Shown: piece by piece, positions 1-8,996 of the stretch
How the letters are laid out: the number at the start of each line of letters is the position of its first letter
Numbering within the stretch: the first letter of the stretch is position 1
Assembly (NCBI GenBank): GCA_050293315.1
Contig: JBNKMS010000008.1
Coordinates: forward strand, 47,992 to 111,991
Source: CBFDBF01 sp050293315
GTDB taxonomy: Bacteria > Pseudomonadota > Gammaproteobacteria > Chromatiales > Chromatiaceae
Length of the DNA stretch: 64,000 bases
Direction of reading: 5' to 3'
Notes under the pieces: generated by a model
The model's database searches: none
What the model saw: the letters and a program-made list of their open reading frames with translations, nothing else
Told to the model about the DNA's origin: nothing
Translations under genes and position numbers: made by a program

Positions 1-387
1 GAGGAGATCATGGCAACTGGTGAGTCTCCACTGCAGGCGATGCAACAGGCCGCCTCTGAGGTCCTGTCACAACAGCTGCAGAGGGTCTCTATTCCCAAGC
101 GATTCAGTTATCCTATGCGTGACATATGGTTTATGCAGCGTCGCTTTGAACAGCGTGGTGGGCAGCGTCCCTATCGTCTTATGGAGCATAAACGTTTCCG
201 CGCCGCCTACGATTTTCTCCTGTTGCGGGCGGAATCGGGAGAGGCGAGTATGGAGCTGGCAGAGTGGTGGACACGGTTTCAGGATGCGTCGGAGGAGGAA
301 CGCAACAAGATGACCAGTGGTCAGAAGAGCAGTGGCCGGAGACGCCGCCGCAGACCACGTAAACGATCAGCAGACAGGACACAATAG
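1..387 (+). CDS. pcnB: Poly(A) polymerase I, C-terminal end (partial)
   Basis: The frame is open from the window edge, so only about the last 128 residues of a protein of usually 430-465 are present. Poly(A) polymerase I adds 3' poly(A) tails to RNA in the cytoplasm and so marks it for decay. The nucleotidyltransferase and RNA-binding core lie outside the window. What is seen matches the family's C-terminal region: an IPKRF...RDIW segment, a KRFRAAYDFLLLRAE segment, a WW motif and a final Arg/Lys-rich tail (RRRRRRPRKR), which contacts RNA in the family. The stop codon overlaps the folK GTG start by one base, so the two are translationally coupled. Confidence 0.9.
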   Translation, partial: EEIMATGESPLQAMQQAASEVLSQQLQRVSIPKRFSYPMRDIWFMQRRFEQRGGQRPYRLMEHKRFRAAYDFLLLRAESGEASMELAEWWTRFQDASEEERNKMTSGQKSSGRRRRRRPRKRSADRTQ

Positions 388-926
388 TGACGACAGTAGC
401 GAAAATAAACAACAACCGACATACTTCTGGCAGTGAAGATGTGGTTACATCCTTTATTGCATTGGGGAGTAACCTCGACGACCCTGACGGACAGTTGCGC
501 CGCGCAATCTTTGAACTGGCAGAGCTCCCAGAGAGCAGACTATTGGCCTGCTCCAGTTTTTTTGTAAGTAGCCCGGTTGGGCCATCAGACCAGCCGGATT
601 ACATAAATGCTGTGGCCAAAATAGAGACCCGTCTCTCCGCTGAGGTACTACTTGAAGAGTTGCAAAAAATAGAGGACGCCCACGGGCGTAAGCGCACTAT
701 ACGCTGGGGTGCGCGTACGTTGGATCTTGATCTTTTACTCTATGGTGACAATATTATCTCTACAGACTCTTTGCAGGTACCGCATCCGGAGATGCAGAGG
801 CGTAATTTTGTGCTCTATCCACTGTTGGAGTTGGTTCAGGATGTGGAAATCCCGGGAGTAGGATGGTTACGTGAGATACTGCAAGAGTGTTCCGCAGACG
901 GGCTGAGAAAATATGAACCAGCGTGA
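387..926 (+). CDS. folK: 6-hydroxymethyl-7,8-dihydropterin pyrophosphokinase
   Basis: HPPK transfers pyrophosphate from ATP to 6-hydroxymethyl-7,8-dihydropterin in folate synthesis. The protein is 179 aa. It shows the N-terminal IALGSNL strand (24-30), the signature RWGARTLDLDLLLYG (106-120) with the two metal-binding Asp of LDLDLL, and VPHPEMQRRNFVLYPL (131-146). The called start is a GTG overlapping the pcnB stop; it adds about 20 residues before the conserved core, and an in-frame GTG at codon 19 is possible. The pcnB-folK-kinase-panB-panC order is a known proteobacterial arrangement. Confidence 0.95.
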   Translation: MTTVAKINNNRHTSGSEDVVTSFIALGSNLDDPDGQLRRAIFELAELPESRLLACSSFFVSSPVGPSDQPDYINAVAKIETRLSAEVLLEELQKIEDAHGRKRTIRWGARTLDLDLLLYGDNIISTDSLQVPHPEMQRRNFVLYPLLELVQDVEIPGVGWLREILQECSADGLRKYEPA

Positions 927-1578
927 GTCGTCGACTCCAGGATATGTTGTAGTAGAGGGTCCGATCGGGGTGGGTAAGACCAGCCTGGTCAAGCGTCTGT
1001 CTGAAAGCTTCAATTGCGATGCCCTGCTAGAGCAGGCGGAAGAGAATCCATTTCTGGAGAGGTTTTACCGTGAAGGTAAGCAGGCAGCTTTCCCCACACA
1101 GCTGTTTTTTCTTTTTCAACGTACCCAGCAGTTACGTCCACTAAATAAAAATGATCTGTTTCGCACCGAACCCCTGGTATCTGATTTCATGCTGGAGAAG
1201 GATCGTATCTTTGCCCAGGCAACCCTGGACACGGACGAACTGAAGTTATATGAACAGGTCTATGCGAAGCTTGCACCTGAGGCCCCGGTGCCGGACCTGG
1301 TAGTGTATTTGCAGGCCCCGGCGGAGATATTGCAGAAGAGGATCAGGCGGCGATCTAAGGCAGCGGAGATAGCCGGGATCAGAGATGAGTATCTGCAGCG
1401 ACTGTGCGACGCATATGCCGATTTTTTTCACCACTATGATAGTTCGCCAATCCTTATAGTAAATGCCGCCGAGATAAATCCGGTGGAGCGAGAGGATGAC
1501 TACCAGCTGCTATTAGAACAGATTTGTAGTATTCGGAGTGGCAGACACTATTTTAATCCCGGCCCTAGACTGTTTTAG
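913..1578 (+). CDS. Deoxynucleoside (deoxyadenosine/deoxyguanosine) kinase family protein
   Basis: The 221-aa protein is a dNK-family P-loop kinase, which would phosphorylate purine deoxynucleosides in salvage. Walker A is GPIGVGKTS at residues 16-24. A substrate-site FLERFY segment, an EPLVSDF segment and an Arg-rich lid (RIRRRSK near 145) follow, all usual in this family. It overlaps folK by 14 bases. Such kinases commonly sit between folK and panB in proteobacteria, so context agrees. Substrate preference cannot be read from the sequence. Confidence 0.85.
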   Translation: MNQRESSTPGYVVVEGPIGVGKTSLVKRLSESFNCDALLEQAEENPFLERFYREGKQAAFPTQLFFLFQRTQQLRPLNKNDLFRTEPLVSDFMLEKDRIFAQATLDTDELKLYEQVYAKLAPEAPVPDLVVYLQAPAEILQKRIRRRSKAAEIAGIRDEYLQRLCDAYADFFHHYDSSPILIVNAAEINPVEREDDYQLLLEQICSIRSGRHYFNPGPRLF

Positions 1579-1593
1579 CCAGGAGGCAGCATC

Positions 1594-2391
1594 ATGGCAA
1601 AGACTACTATTACTACACTGATGAAGATGAAACAGCAGGGTGAAAAGATCGCTGTGTTGACCTGCTACGATGCAAGTTTTACCCAAGTGCTTGAGGCATC
1701 GGGGGTTGATGTTCTACTGGTGGGTGACTCCCTCGGCATGGTGATTCAGGGGCAGGAGAGCACTATTCCAGTGGGGGTGGATCAGATGGTCTACCACACC
1801 GGAAATGTAGCCCGTGCCAGTAGCAGCGCCATGTTGATCGGTGATATGCCGTTCATGAGCTACAGCTCCGCCTCGCAGGCACTGCAGACGGCCGGTCTGT
1901 TGATGCAGCAGGGTGGCGCCCACATGGTGAAGCTGGAGGGCGGCGCCACCCAACTGGATACGGTACGTGAGCTCAGTCGCAACGGCGTGCCGGTATGCGC
2001 ACACCTGGGGCTGTTACCACAATCGGTTCACAGGGTCGGCGGATACCGAGTGCAAGGACGTGATGCGGAGGTGGCGCAACAGATGCGTGAAGACGCTCTG
2101 GCACTACAAGAGGCGGGAGCGCAAATGCTGGTACTAGAGTGTATTCCGGCGGCGCTAGCAGGGGAGATAAGTGGCGCTCTTGATATTCCAGTGATTGGGA
2201 TTGGCGCAGGGCCAAAGTGTGACGGTCAGGTGCTGGTGCTATACGACATGCTAGGCATCAGCGGCTACGCCCCGAGTTTCAGTAAAGATTTCCTGGCCGA
2301 GGCCGGTGGCAGTATCAAAGAGGCCGTCACTACCTATGTGAAAGCGGTCAAAGAGGGCAGCTTCCCTGCAGCTGAGCACACATTCGAATGA
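1594..2391 (+). CDS. panB: 3-methyl-2-oxobutanoate hydroxymethyltransferase
   Basis: PanB makes ketopantoate from 2-oxoisovalerate and methylene-tetrahydrofolate, the first committed step to pantothenate. At 265 aa it has full family length. Visible elements are the metal ligands Asp45 (VGDSLGMV) and Asp84 (IGDMPFM), the KLEGG segment (113-117), the AHLGLLPQSVH segment, and the ECIPA segment with the catalytic Glu. An AGGAGG-like site (CAGGAGGCAGC) precedes the ATG. The last bases overlap the panC ATG (ATGA). The upstream folate gene matches PanB's need for a folate cofactor. Confidence 0.97.
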   Translation: MAKTTITTLMKMKQQGEKIAVLTCYDASFTQVLEASGVDVLLVGDSLGMVIQGQESTIPVGVDQMVYHTGNVARASSSAMLIGDMPFMSYSSASQALQTAGLLMQQGGAHMVKLEGGATQLDTVRELSRNGVPVCAHLGLLPQSVHRVGGYRVQGRDAEVAQQMREDALALQEAGAQMLVLECIPAALAGEISGALDIPVIGIGAGPKCDGQVLVLYDMLGISGYAPSFSKDFLAEAGGSIKEAVTTYVKAVKEGSFPAAEHTFE

Positions 2392-3248
2392 TTACTCTTC
2401 ACTCCATCGCAGATCTGCGTCAGCAGATTCAGCAGTGGCGTTCCGAGGGGGAGCGGGTAGCCCTGGTGCCTACAATGGGCAACCTGCATGTAGGCCACCT
2501 CAGCCTGGTGGAGCGTGCTCTGAGTGAGGCGGACCGGGTTGTAGTCACCATCTTTGTAAACCCACTGCAGTTTGGCGCTGGTGAGGATTTCGACAGCTAT
2601 CCGCGTACTCTGGAGGATGACCAACAGAAACTACAGCATATTGGTGCCGATCTGCTGTTTGCCCCTGCAGTTGATGAGATCTACACCAGACCCCAGGATG
2701 AGCAGACCAAGGTCGAGGTGCCTGGTCTGTCAGACATCCTCTGCGGCGCATCCAGGCCGGGACACTTTGTCGGTGTAGCCACTATTGTCTGTAAACTGTT
2801 CAATATGGTTCAGCCGGATGTCGCCATCTTTGGAGAGAAGGATTTTCAACAGCTACTGGTTATTCGGCATATGGTCGAGGATCTCTGCATACCGTTAGAG
2901 ATCATTGGGATGCCGACAGCGAGAGAGGAGGATGGACTCGCCTGTAGTTCCCGTAACGGCAACCTCACGGCAGAGGAACGAGGGCGTGCCCCGGAGATAT
3001 ACCGCCAGATGCAGGGGGTCGCTGCAGCGCTTTTGGATGGGGATAATAATTACAGTAAATTATCAGATAATGCGTGTAATTCATTGAATAATAGTGGTTT
3101 TAATACAGATTATTTTACTATAAGGCGCTCCTATGATCTGGCGCCTCCAGGACCGACAGATCTAGACCTGGTGGTCCTGGTTGCCGCCCGTCTGGGCACA
3201 ACGCGCCTTATAGACAATCTCTCAGTAACCATTAAGAGTAAGGAGTAG
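2388..3248 (+). CDS. panC: Pantoate--beta-alanine ligase (pantothenate synthetase)
   Basis: PanC joins pantoate and beta-alanine using ATP, via a pantoyl-adenylate. The protein is 286 aa. It shows VPTMGNLHVGHLSL (27-40) with the HxGH nucleotide motif, FVNPLQF, FGEKDFQQL and the KMSKS-like SSRNG loop. It is coupled to panB through a 4-base ATGA overlap. No panD (aspartate decarboxylase, the beta-alanine source) follows; an OsmC-like gene comes next instead. Confidence 0.97.
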   Translation: MITLHSIADLRQQIQQWRSEGERVALVPTMGNLHVGHLSLVERALSEADRVVVTIFVNPLQFGAGEDFDSYPRTLEDDQQKLQHIGADLLFAPAVDEIYTRPQDEQTKVEVPGLSDILCGASRPGHFVGVATIVCKLFNMVQPDVAIFGEKDFQQLLVIRHMVEDLCIPLEIIGMPTAREEDGLACSSRNGNLTAEERGRAPEIYRQMQGVAAALLDGDNNYSKLSDNACNSLNNSGFNTDYFTIRRSYDLAPPGPTDLDLVVLVAARLGTTRLIDNLSVTIKSKE

Positions 3249-3251
3249 AGT

Positions 3252-3650
3252 ATGGCAGAGAGCCTACTGGTCAGCTTCCCGGGTGGGAAAAGGGTAGACA
3301 TCCAGGTCGGTGATTTCACTATCAACACAGACCAGTCGCGCAAATATGGAGGCGATGAGTCAGCGCCACAACCGTTTGATCTGTTTCTCTCCTCCATGGC
3401 CGCTTGTGCTGGAATCTTTGCTCTAAACTTCTGCCAGTCACGGGATTTATCTACCGATGGTCTGGGGCTACAGATGGAGTGGGAGAAGGACAAGACGCCA
3501 CCGCATGCAGCCAAGGTCACCTATCTTCTCACCCTGCCCGAAGGATTCCCCGAAAAATATCGCTCCAGCATACTCAAGGCGATTGATCTCTGTACGGTAA
3601 AGCACTACATCATGAATCCACCAGAATTTAAAATAGAGGTGGTTGAGTAA
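3252..3650 (+). CDS. OsmC/Ohr-family protein
   Basis: The 132-aa protein has the OsmC fold pattern. Cys52 (in MAACAG) and Cys114 (in IDLCTVK) are the spaced pair that forms the peroxidatic/resolving couple in OsmC/Ohr enzymes. The usual C-terminal PPEFKIE(V) follows. It probably reduces organic hydroperoxides or acts as a related YhfA-type protein in the cytoplasm. It starts three bases after the panC stop and is likely cotranscribed with the pantothenate genes; no metabolic link is evident. Confidence 0.8.
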   Translation: MAESLLVSFPGGKRVDIQVGDFTINTDQSRKYGGDESAPQPFDLFLSSMAACAGIFALNFCQSRDLSTDGLGLQMEWEKDKTPPHAAKVTYLLTLPEGFPEKYRSSILKAIDLCTVKHYIMNPPEFKIEVVE

Positions 3651-3767
3651 TTGTGCACATTTTAGTCATAATCTTGCAAATCATTGACGATAGAGTAAAC
3701 AAATATCTTCTGCAGTTGTCTATGTTGGTGCAAAATGCTTAACAGAGGTAGGACGTCGTTAGAAGCG

Positions 3768-3796
3768 TTGACTTTGCAGGTTGGAATTTTTATTCT
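3768..3796 (+). promoter_or_regulatory. Candidate sigma-70 promoter of the entericidin-like gene
   Basis: TTGACT at 3768-3773 and TATTCT at 3791-3796 are separated by exactly 17 bases. The -35 box matches the consensus at five of six positions and the -10 box at four of six. It lies about 30 bases before the ATG at 3827, as expected for a separately controlled small gene. Confidence 0.5.
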
Positions 3797-3826
3797 TCAA
3801 AGGTTAATGTACAGATGGGGCATATC

Positions 3827-3964
3827 ATGAAAAAAATCATAATCGGAATAATGCTTGTTTCCTTCTGTGTTGTGTCTGGTGTCAGCGGCTGTAGTACCGT
3901 GGCTGGTTTTGGCAGGGACATTCAGAAGGGCGGCAAGGCTATAGAAAGAAAGGCCGAAAGCTAG
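3827..3964 (+). CDS. Entericidin EcnA/B-family lipoprotein
   Basis: A 45-aa protein with a lysine start (MKKIII), a hydrophobic stretch and a lipobox-like VSGC, so Cys22 would be the lipidated residue after signal peptidase II cleavage. The mature part (FGRDIQKGGKAIERKAE) carries the GxDIxxGGxAIxxxA pattern of entericidin lipoproteins, small envelope peptides of which EcnB is reported as bacteriolytic and EcnA as its antidote. Only one copy is present. A candidate promoter stands upstream. The identification rests on the lipobox and the short C-terminal motif. Confidence 0.75.
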   Translation: MKKIIIGIMLVSFCVVSGVSGCSTVAGFGRDIQKGGKAIERKAES

Positions 3965-4003
3965 GGGTATAACTATCGTCCCAGGCATGTATATGCCGTA
4001 AGG

Positions 4004-5992
4004 CTATTCAGTCTGCTCCGGTTTTTCAGATTGGGGGAGTCTGTACAGTAGCCTGTTGTATGCCATAGTACCCCAGAGTGGATAGGCAATGGCCTCTCTA
4101 GCCAGGTCTGGATCCAGATCTGTTCTGCTCTGTTTATCAGTCGCCATGTCGTAGTGGAACTGTACAGGATCCTTTTCCGGTTGCAGGACCACCACACGAT
4201 CCCCCCGCATGAAGGCCTGATTGCGATCGAACTGCATGATGGCTCGGCCGGTGAAATCCATGGGAAGCCTGGTGAGATCATAACCGATCATAGGATGTTC
4301 AGCCTCTATCCCCATCAACGACAGCAGCGTTGGTGCCATGTCTATTTGGCTTACTACGCGGTTGTCATTTTTTGGTTCAATCCCATCCCCAAGGATTAAA
4401 CCGGCTATGCGAAAGTTAGCTATCGGCACCAGGTCGGTACCCCCAACCCGGTCGTCATGATCGGAGACAATCAAAAATAGGGTGTCCTGCCAATAGTTTG
4501 AATCTTTGGCCATTTTGAAGAACTGGCCGATGGCATAGTCTGAATATTTTACCGCGTTTTGTACCGTGCCGGCCGGTTGATTATAGGGCTCGATTCGCCC
4601 GGATGGGTATTCAAAGGGGTCGTGGTTGGAGGAGCTGAAGACCAGACTGAAGAATGGCTTGCCTTGTTTAGATAATTCCACAAATGTCTGATGCGCCTTG
4701 GTAAACAGGTCCTCATCGGAAACACCCCAACTTGAGGTGAACAGAGGGGCTTCGTAGTTGCGCTCATCTATTACCCGATTAAATCCATTTCCCAGGAAAA
4801 AACTTGCCATATTGTCAAAATGGGCCTCACCGCCGTAGATAAAACTGGTGTCATACCCCTTTTCTCTAAGTAGTCCCGCAATGGTAAAGAAGTTATGTTG
4901 TGATTTTGGAAGCTTGACCACACTGCGTGCAGGGGTGGGGGCATATCCAGAAATGACTGCCTCAATTCCTCTGACTGAGCGGGTGCCGGTTGAGTAGATT
5001 CGTTTAAACAGCCATCCCTGTTTTGCCAGCTTATCCAATTCAGGCGTAAGCGGTAGCCCCCCGAGAGAACCGACATAACGGGCTCCCAGACTCTCCTCCA
5101 GGATAATCACCAGATTCTTGGGATGGGCAATTTGCCGTGTTGGACTTTGCAGATGGAGTGTCGGCAGGCTTTTTGAAATAAATTGTTTGGATGGAATGCC
5201 CATAGATTTGCGTATCTCTGCCACTACGACATCGTCATTTAGTATGGGATAGACACTGGCAGAACCGACCTCGTCTTTCAGACTGTAGACAGAGTAGAGC
5301 ATGGAGTAGGTGGAATTCAGGGTCAGCCCGTTTACCAATGGATCATTGGAAAATGCTGTATAACTTGGATTTATAGGACGGTGCTGCAGGGTAGAACGGG
5401 CTGCCAGCGCAACTATCAACAGCAGTACAACTGCAGCAACAGGGCGCTCATACCAACGAGGCTGTGGACCTCTGGTGCTGCTGAAATATCCGAATATACG
5501 CCATCCAATATATAGGGTGATGACAGTAACAGCAGCTGCCAACGCCAGTTCAGCCCTATGACTACTCCATAGCATTGAAAATACTTCACGCGGATAGATC
5601 AGGTACTCGGCAAAGATGTAATTGGGGCGCAGATCGTACTGGAGAATGAACGAAGGTGTAGATGCCTCCATGAATACAACCAACCAGAGCCCAACCGTTA
5701 GCCAGATACGGCAGATGCCGTTCCACAGGGAATTTAACAGAGGGATACCAGACAGCAGCAGTGTTAATACTGCAGGGATTCCGGCCAATATACTTATAAG
5801 TACCAGATCTATGCGTAGACCATAACCCAGGATAGGCCACCAGCCATCGACTGCGTTTACGCGATCAGACAGCCACAGCGTTAGGCAGATGCGACTGACC
5901 GACAGAAACAGAGCGGTAATCAGGGCGAAGGTGCCAAACTGCCTGAGTGGCTGGGTAAAACGTGGGAATATGGAGTTATCTGACTGCAGCAT
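4004..5992 (-). CDS. LtaS/MdoB-type membrane phosphoglycerol-transferase (sulfatase fold)
   Basis: A 662-aa inner-membrane protein. About five transmembrane helices fill residues 20-200, followed by a periplasmic alkaline-phosphatase/sulfatase-fold domain from about 290. The metal and nucleophile residues of the LtaS family are visible: Glu299/Glu300 in IILEESLG, the Thr in STGTRSVRG (335-337), His457 in SSNHDPF and Asp511-His512 in SDHDD. Relatives transfer phosphoglycerol or phosphoethanolamine to envelope glycans or lipids. In a Gram-negative host the acceptor may be a periplasmic glucan, but this is not shown here. It stands alone, 109 bases downstream of gluQ. Confidence 0.85.
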   Translation of the reverse strand: MLQSDNSIFPRFTQPLRQFGTFALITALFLSVSRICLTLWLSDRVNAVDGWWPILGYGLRIDLVLISILAGIPAVLTLLLSGIPLLNSLWNGICRIWLTVGLWLVVFMEASTPSFILQYDLRPNYIFAEYLIYPREVFSMLWSSHRAELALAAAVTVITLYIGWRIFGYFSSTRGPQPRWYERPVAAVVLLLIVALAARSTLQHRPINPSYTAFSNDPLVNGLTLNSTYSMLYSVYSLKDEVGSASVYPILNDDVVVAEIRKSMGIPSKQFISKSLPTLHLQSPTRQIAHPKNLVIILEESLGARYVGSLGGLPLTPELDKLAKQGWLFKRIYSTGTRSVRGIEAVISGYAPTPARSVVKLPKSQHNFFTIAGLLREKGYDTSFIYGGEAHFDNMASFFLGNGFNRVIDERNYEAPLFTSSWGVSDEDLFTKAHQTFVELSKQGKPFFSLVFSSSNHDPFEYPSGRIEPYNQPAGTVQNAVKYSDYAIGQFFKMAKDSNYWQDTLFLIVSDHDDRVGGTDLVPIANFRIAGLILGDGIEPKNDNRVVSQIDMAPTLLSLMGIEAEHPMIGYDLTRLPMDFTGRAIMQFDRNQAFMRGDRVVVLQPEKDPVQFHYDMATDKQSRTDLDPDLAREAIAYPLWGTMAYNRLLYRLPQSEKPEQTE

Positions 5993-6101
5993 TATTGGGT
6001 TGACCTGATGTTTTCTGTCTGAGTGCTCGCTCTATTTAGCGTCCCAATGATACATGTAATGGCTGCAGATAGCCTCTATATCCAAACAACAAACAGGGTT
6101 T

Positions 6102-7013
6102 CTAGCTCTGGTCCACCGCTATCCGTTCGATATCCCATCTGGGTATGGCCCACTGCCACACCTCAGTCACGCTGGAGGGTCTCTCATCAGGGATGGGTTG
6201 TTGCAGAAACTGCAGGGCAGACAGTAGTGTGGGGATGGGGTCGTCGTGGGTTATCGGTTGGGCCTTGTTCTGGCAGCTGAGTTTCTCTCCTCTGCTATCC
6301 ACTACCAGAGGTAGGTGGGCATATCTACATTTGTTGGCGCCGAGCAGATGCTGCAGATAGATCTGGCGTGGGGTGGAAAGCAGCAGATCACGTCCCCGAA
6401 CGATATCGGTGATCCCCTGGTAGATGTCATCCACCACTACCGCCAGTTGATAAGAGGTGAGGCCATCCCTACGCCGGATAACGAAATCGCCTATGTCTCG
6501 ATCCAGTTGCTGGGTTAATCGTCCTGTCAGCCTGTCTTCATAGCTGATTGGCGTGGGATCGGTTCTGAGACGCAAGGTCTGGCTATCGCTTGTAGGGTCG
6601 GAGCCGTTGCGGCAGGTGCCTGGATAGACCGGGCCATCTACTCCTTGGGAGGCTTGCGTGGCTATCTCTTTACGGCTACAGCTACAGGGATAGGCGAGCT
6701 GGCGTGATAATAGGTCATTGGCTGTATCCTGGTAGGCATCAAGACGGTTGCTTTGGTATAGAATCTCTCCATCCCACTCAAAACCGTAGCGCTCAAGGGT
6801 GTGGATTATCTCTTTGGTTGCCCCCGGCAGTTCGCGCGGTGGATCCAGATCTTCTATCCGCAACAACCACTCTCCATGCACGTGGCGCGCATCCAGATAG
6901 CTGCCTAAGGCAGCAACCAGAGAACCAAAATGGAGAGGACCGGTGGGGGATGGGGCGAAACGCCCACGGTATTTCAACTTGGATGACATAGTAGTGGGAT
7001 GCATGCTCTCCAC
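6102..7013 (-). CDS. gluQ: Glutamyl-Q tRNA(Asp) synthetase
   Basis: This truncated GluRS-like enzyme attaches glutamate to queuosine in tRNA(Asp). The class I signature APSPTGPLHFGS (20-31) holds the HIGH-type motif, and GEKLSCQNK is the KMSKS equivalent. The zinc ligands of the subfamily are present: Cys110, Cys112, Tyr130 and Cys134. There is no anticodon-binding domain, as expected at about 300 aa. The called start is GTG; ATG codons four and nine residues in are alternatives. It follows dksA by 8 bases, the classic dksA-gluQ operon. Confidence 0.95.
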   Translation of the reverse strand: MESMHPTTMSSKLKYRGRFAPSPTGPLHFGSLVAALGSYLDARHVHGEWLLRIEDLDPPRELPGATKEIIHTLERYGFEWDGEILYQSNRLDAYQDTANDLLSRQLAYPCSCSRKEIATQASQGVDGPVYPGTCRNGSDPTSDSQTLRLRTDPTPISYEDRLTGRLTQQLDRDIGDFVIRRRDGLTSYQLAVVVDDIYQGITDIVRGRDLLLSTPRQIYLQHLLGANKCRYAHLPLVVDSRGEKLSCQNKAQPITHDDPIPTLLSALQFLQQPIPDERPSSVTEVWQWAIPRWDIERIAVDQS

Positions 7014-7021
7014 TAATATGT

Positions 7022-7465
7022 CTAGCTCATCTGTTTTTCTCGCAGCTCATCAAGTGTTTTGCAGTCAATACAGAGGCTGGCGGTGGGACGCGCCTCAAGC
7101 CTGCGGATGCCGATCTCCACACCGCAGGATTCACAATATCCGTAGTCGTGGCTATCCAGTAGGGTCAGGGTATCATCGATCTTTTTGATCAATTTACGCT
7201 CTCGATCGCGGGTGCGAAGCTCCAGACTAAATTCAGACTCCTGGCTGGCACGATCATTTGGATCAGGAAAATTGGCTGCCTCATCCTGCATATGATGCAC
7301 TGTACGGTCGACCTCAGCCATCAACTCATCCTTCCACGACTTGAGGATGGAACGGAAGTGCTCTTCCTGTGCATCATTCATGTACTCTTCGCCCTTTTTT
7401 ACCTTATAGGGCTTGAAGCCAAACGGTCCGTTTAGCATCTGTTCAGACTTCTTCTTAGCGGTCAT
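7022..7465 (-). CDS. dksA: RNA polymerase-binding transcription factor DksA
   Basis: The 147-aa protein matches DksA length. DksA inserts a coiled coil into the RNA polymerase secondary channel and works with ppGpp in the stringent response. The DxxDxA tip motif is at 68-73 (DPNDRA). The C4 zinc site is Cys111, Cys114, Cys132 and Cys135. A good ribosome site (GGAGAAGAG) precedes the ATG. It is cotranscribed with gluQ. Confidence 0.97.
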   Translation of the reverse strand: MTAKKKSEQMLNGPFGFKPYKVKKGEEYMNDAQEEHFRSILKSWKDELMAEVDRTVHHMQDEAANFPDPNDRASQESEFSLELRTRDRERKLIKKIDDTLTLLDSHDYGYCESCGVEIGIRRLEARPTASLCIDCKTLDELREKQMS

Positions 7466-7619
7466 TCAACTCTTCTCCCGACAAACCATACTAACGAAGG
7501 GCGGTATCTATACCAGAATAGCGTGTTCTGGGCAAGAAATAGTGCCCTACGTCTCTCTGTTGCTGTGCTATTGGCAGACCCTTTGGGTTAAGCTACAACA
7601 CCTACATAATAGCAAAATT

Positions 7620-7625
7620 GGGAGG
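7620..7625 (+). promoter_or_regulatory. Ribosome binding site deciding the aminotransferase start
   Basis: GGGAGG lies 7 bases before a GTG at 7633. It rules out the longer reading from a TTG at 7618, which would overlap the site itself. Confidence 0.65.
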
Positions 7626-7632
7626 TTACAAG

Positions 7633-8790
7633 GTGGTTGCTGCGAGGATGGCTCAAATCGGACCGTTTCATGTGATGAGACTGCTGGAGCGCGCCAGGGA
7701 GCTTGAGTCTGGGGGTAGGTCAGTAATCCATATGGAGGTAGGCGAGCCGGATTTCACCACCGCAGAGCCGATTATAGAGGCAGGGCGTCAGGCCCTGGCT
7801 GACGGTCATACTCACTATACGCCTGCCACAGGACTGCCTGAGCTGAAAAAGGCCATCTCCGACCACTACAGAGAGCGCTACGGCCTAGATATCACCCCAA
7901 ATCGCATTCTGGTTACACCAGGCGCCTCCGGGGCTCTGCAACTACTACTGGGAGTGCTGATAAACCCTGGGGACGGCGTTCTTATGGCTGATCCAGGTTA
8001 TCCCTGTAATAGGAATTTTGTTCATCTGGTAGGCGGAATCCCACAGCCCGTGTATGTTGGAGCAGGAACAGACTACCAGCTAAGCGCCAACCTGATTGAG
8101 CAGAGCTGGCAGGCCAACAGTAGGGCTGTCCTGGTGGCCTCTCCCTCAAATCCAACTGGTACCATGCTAAGTCGCCAAGAGCTGGCCGAGGTACACAAAG
8201 TGGTGCAGGAGAGGAACGGATATCTAATTGTGGATGAGATCTACCAGGGGCTGATATATGGCGCAGAGGACCACTCCGTGCTGGAGCTAGGCGATCAGCC
8301 CTTTGTAATAAACAGCTTCTCCAAATACTTTGGGATGACCGGCTGGCGTCTGGGCTGGCTGGTAGCCCCAGAGGAGGTGATCGAACCACTGGACCGATTG
8401 GCTCAGAATATCTTTCTCTCCGCGCCTACACCAGCCCAGTATGCCGCCCTATCCGCCTTCAGCGCAGAGAGCAGGAAGATCCTTGAGCAGCGGAGGGAGA
8501 TATTCCGCCAACGTCGAGATTATCTGTTGCCAGCCCTGGAGGAGATCGGCTTCAGGTTTAAAACCAAACCCCAGGGTGCCTTCTATCTCTATGGAGACTG
8601 CAGCCAACTCACAGATGACAGCACCGACTTTGCCCACAGGCTATTAGAGGAGAAGGGAGTGGCGGTAACCCCTGGGATGGATTTCGGGAACAATGCGCCG
8701 GAGAGACATCTGCGCTTTGCCTATACCACTGATATAGATTTGTTACGGGAAGGGGTGGGGCGGATCATGGAGTTTGTGGGGGCGAGATAA
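7633..8790 (+). CDS. PLP-dependent class I/II aminotransferase
   Basis: About 385 aa, fold-type I aminotransferase. Visible features are the PGASGALQ phosphate-binding turn, SPSNPTG with the conserved Asn, VDEIYQ with the Asp that pairs with the PLP ring nitrogen, SFSKYFGMTGWRLGW with the Schiff-base Lys (about 231), and the C-terminal RFAYT region with the carboxylate-binding Arg. It resembles AspC/AlaC-like enzymes; the amino-acid substrate cannot be assigned. GTG at 7633 is preferred because of the site at 7620-7625. The gene is divergent from dksA. Confidence 0.88.
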   Translation: MVAARMAQIGPFHVMRLLERARELESGGRSVIHMEVGEPDFTTAEPIIEAGRQALADGHTHYTPATGLPELKKAISDHYRERYGLDITPNRILVTPGASGALQLLLGVLINPGDGVLMADPGYPCNRNFVHLVGGIPQPVYVGAGTDYQLSANLIEQSWQANSRAVLVASPSNPTGTMLSRQELAEVHKVVQERNGYLIVDEIYQGLIYGAEDHSVLELGDQPFVINSFSKYFGMTGWRLGWLVAPEEVIEPLDRLAQNIFLSAPTPAQYAALSAFSAESRKILEQRREIFRQRRDYLLPALEEIGFRFKTKPQGAFYLYGDCSQLTDDSTDFAHRLLEEKGVAVTPGMDFGNNAPERHLRFAYTTDIDLLREGVGRIMEFVGAR

Positions 8791-8996
8791 ACACTTATTA
8801 TGCCAATCTAATTTGACCCTATTGATTGTACCTCGCAGCTTTAAGCCAGTTATTAATATTGACCAACGATTAATATATGTCGATATTATCCCGCCGATGT
8901 GCCAGCACACTAAGACAGCAGGATTGTTGTATCTACAACTGCTATGCTGGAAGTAGATGATTTATTCATATTGCACCGACACGGAGCTTTTGTCGT

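Noticed and set aside
3131..3520. 129-codon frame antisense to panC and the OsmC-like gene
   Set aside because: Overlaps two well-supported genes and has no ribosome site or family match.
3965..4003. GGCAT/ATGCC hairpin between the entericidin-like gene and the convergent sulfatase-fold gene
   Set aside because: The stem is only 5 bp and no T run follows, so a terminator call is not supported.
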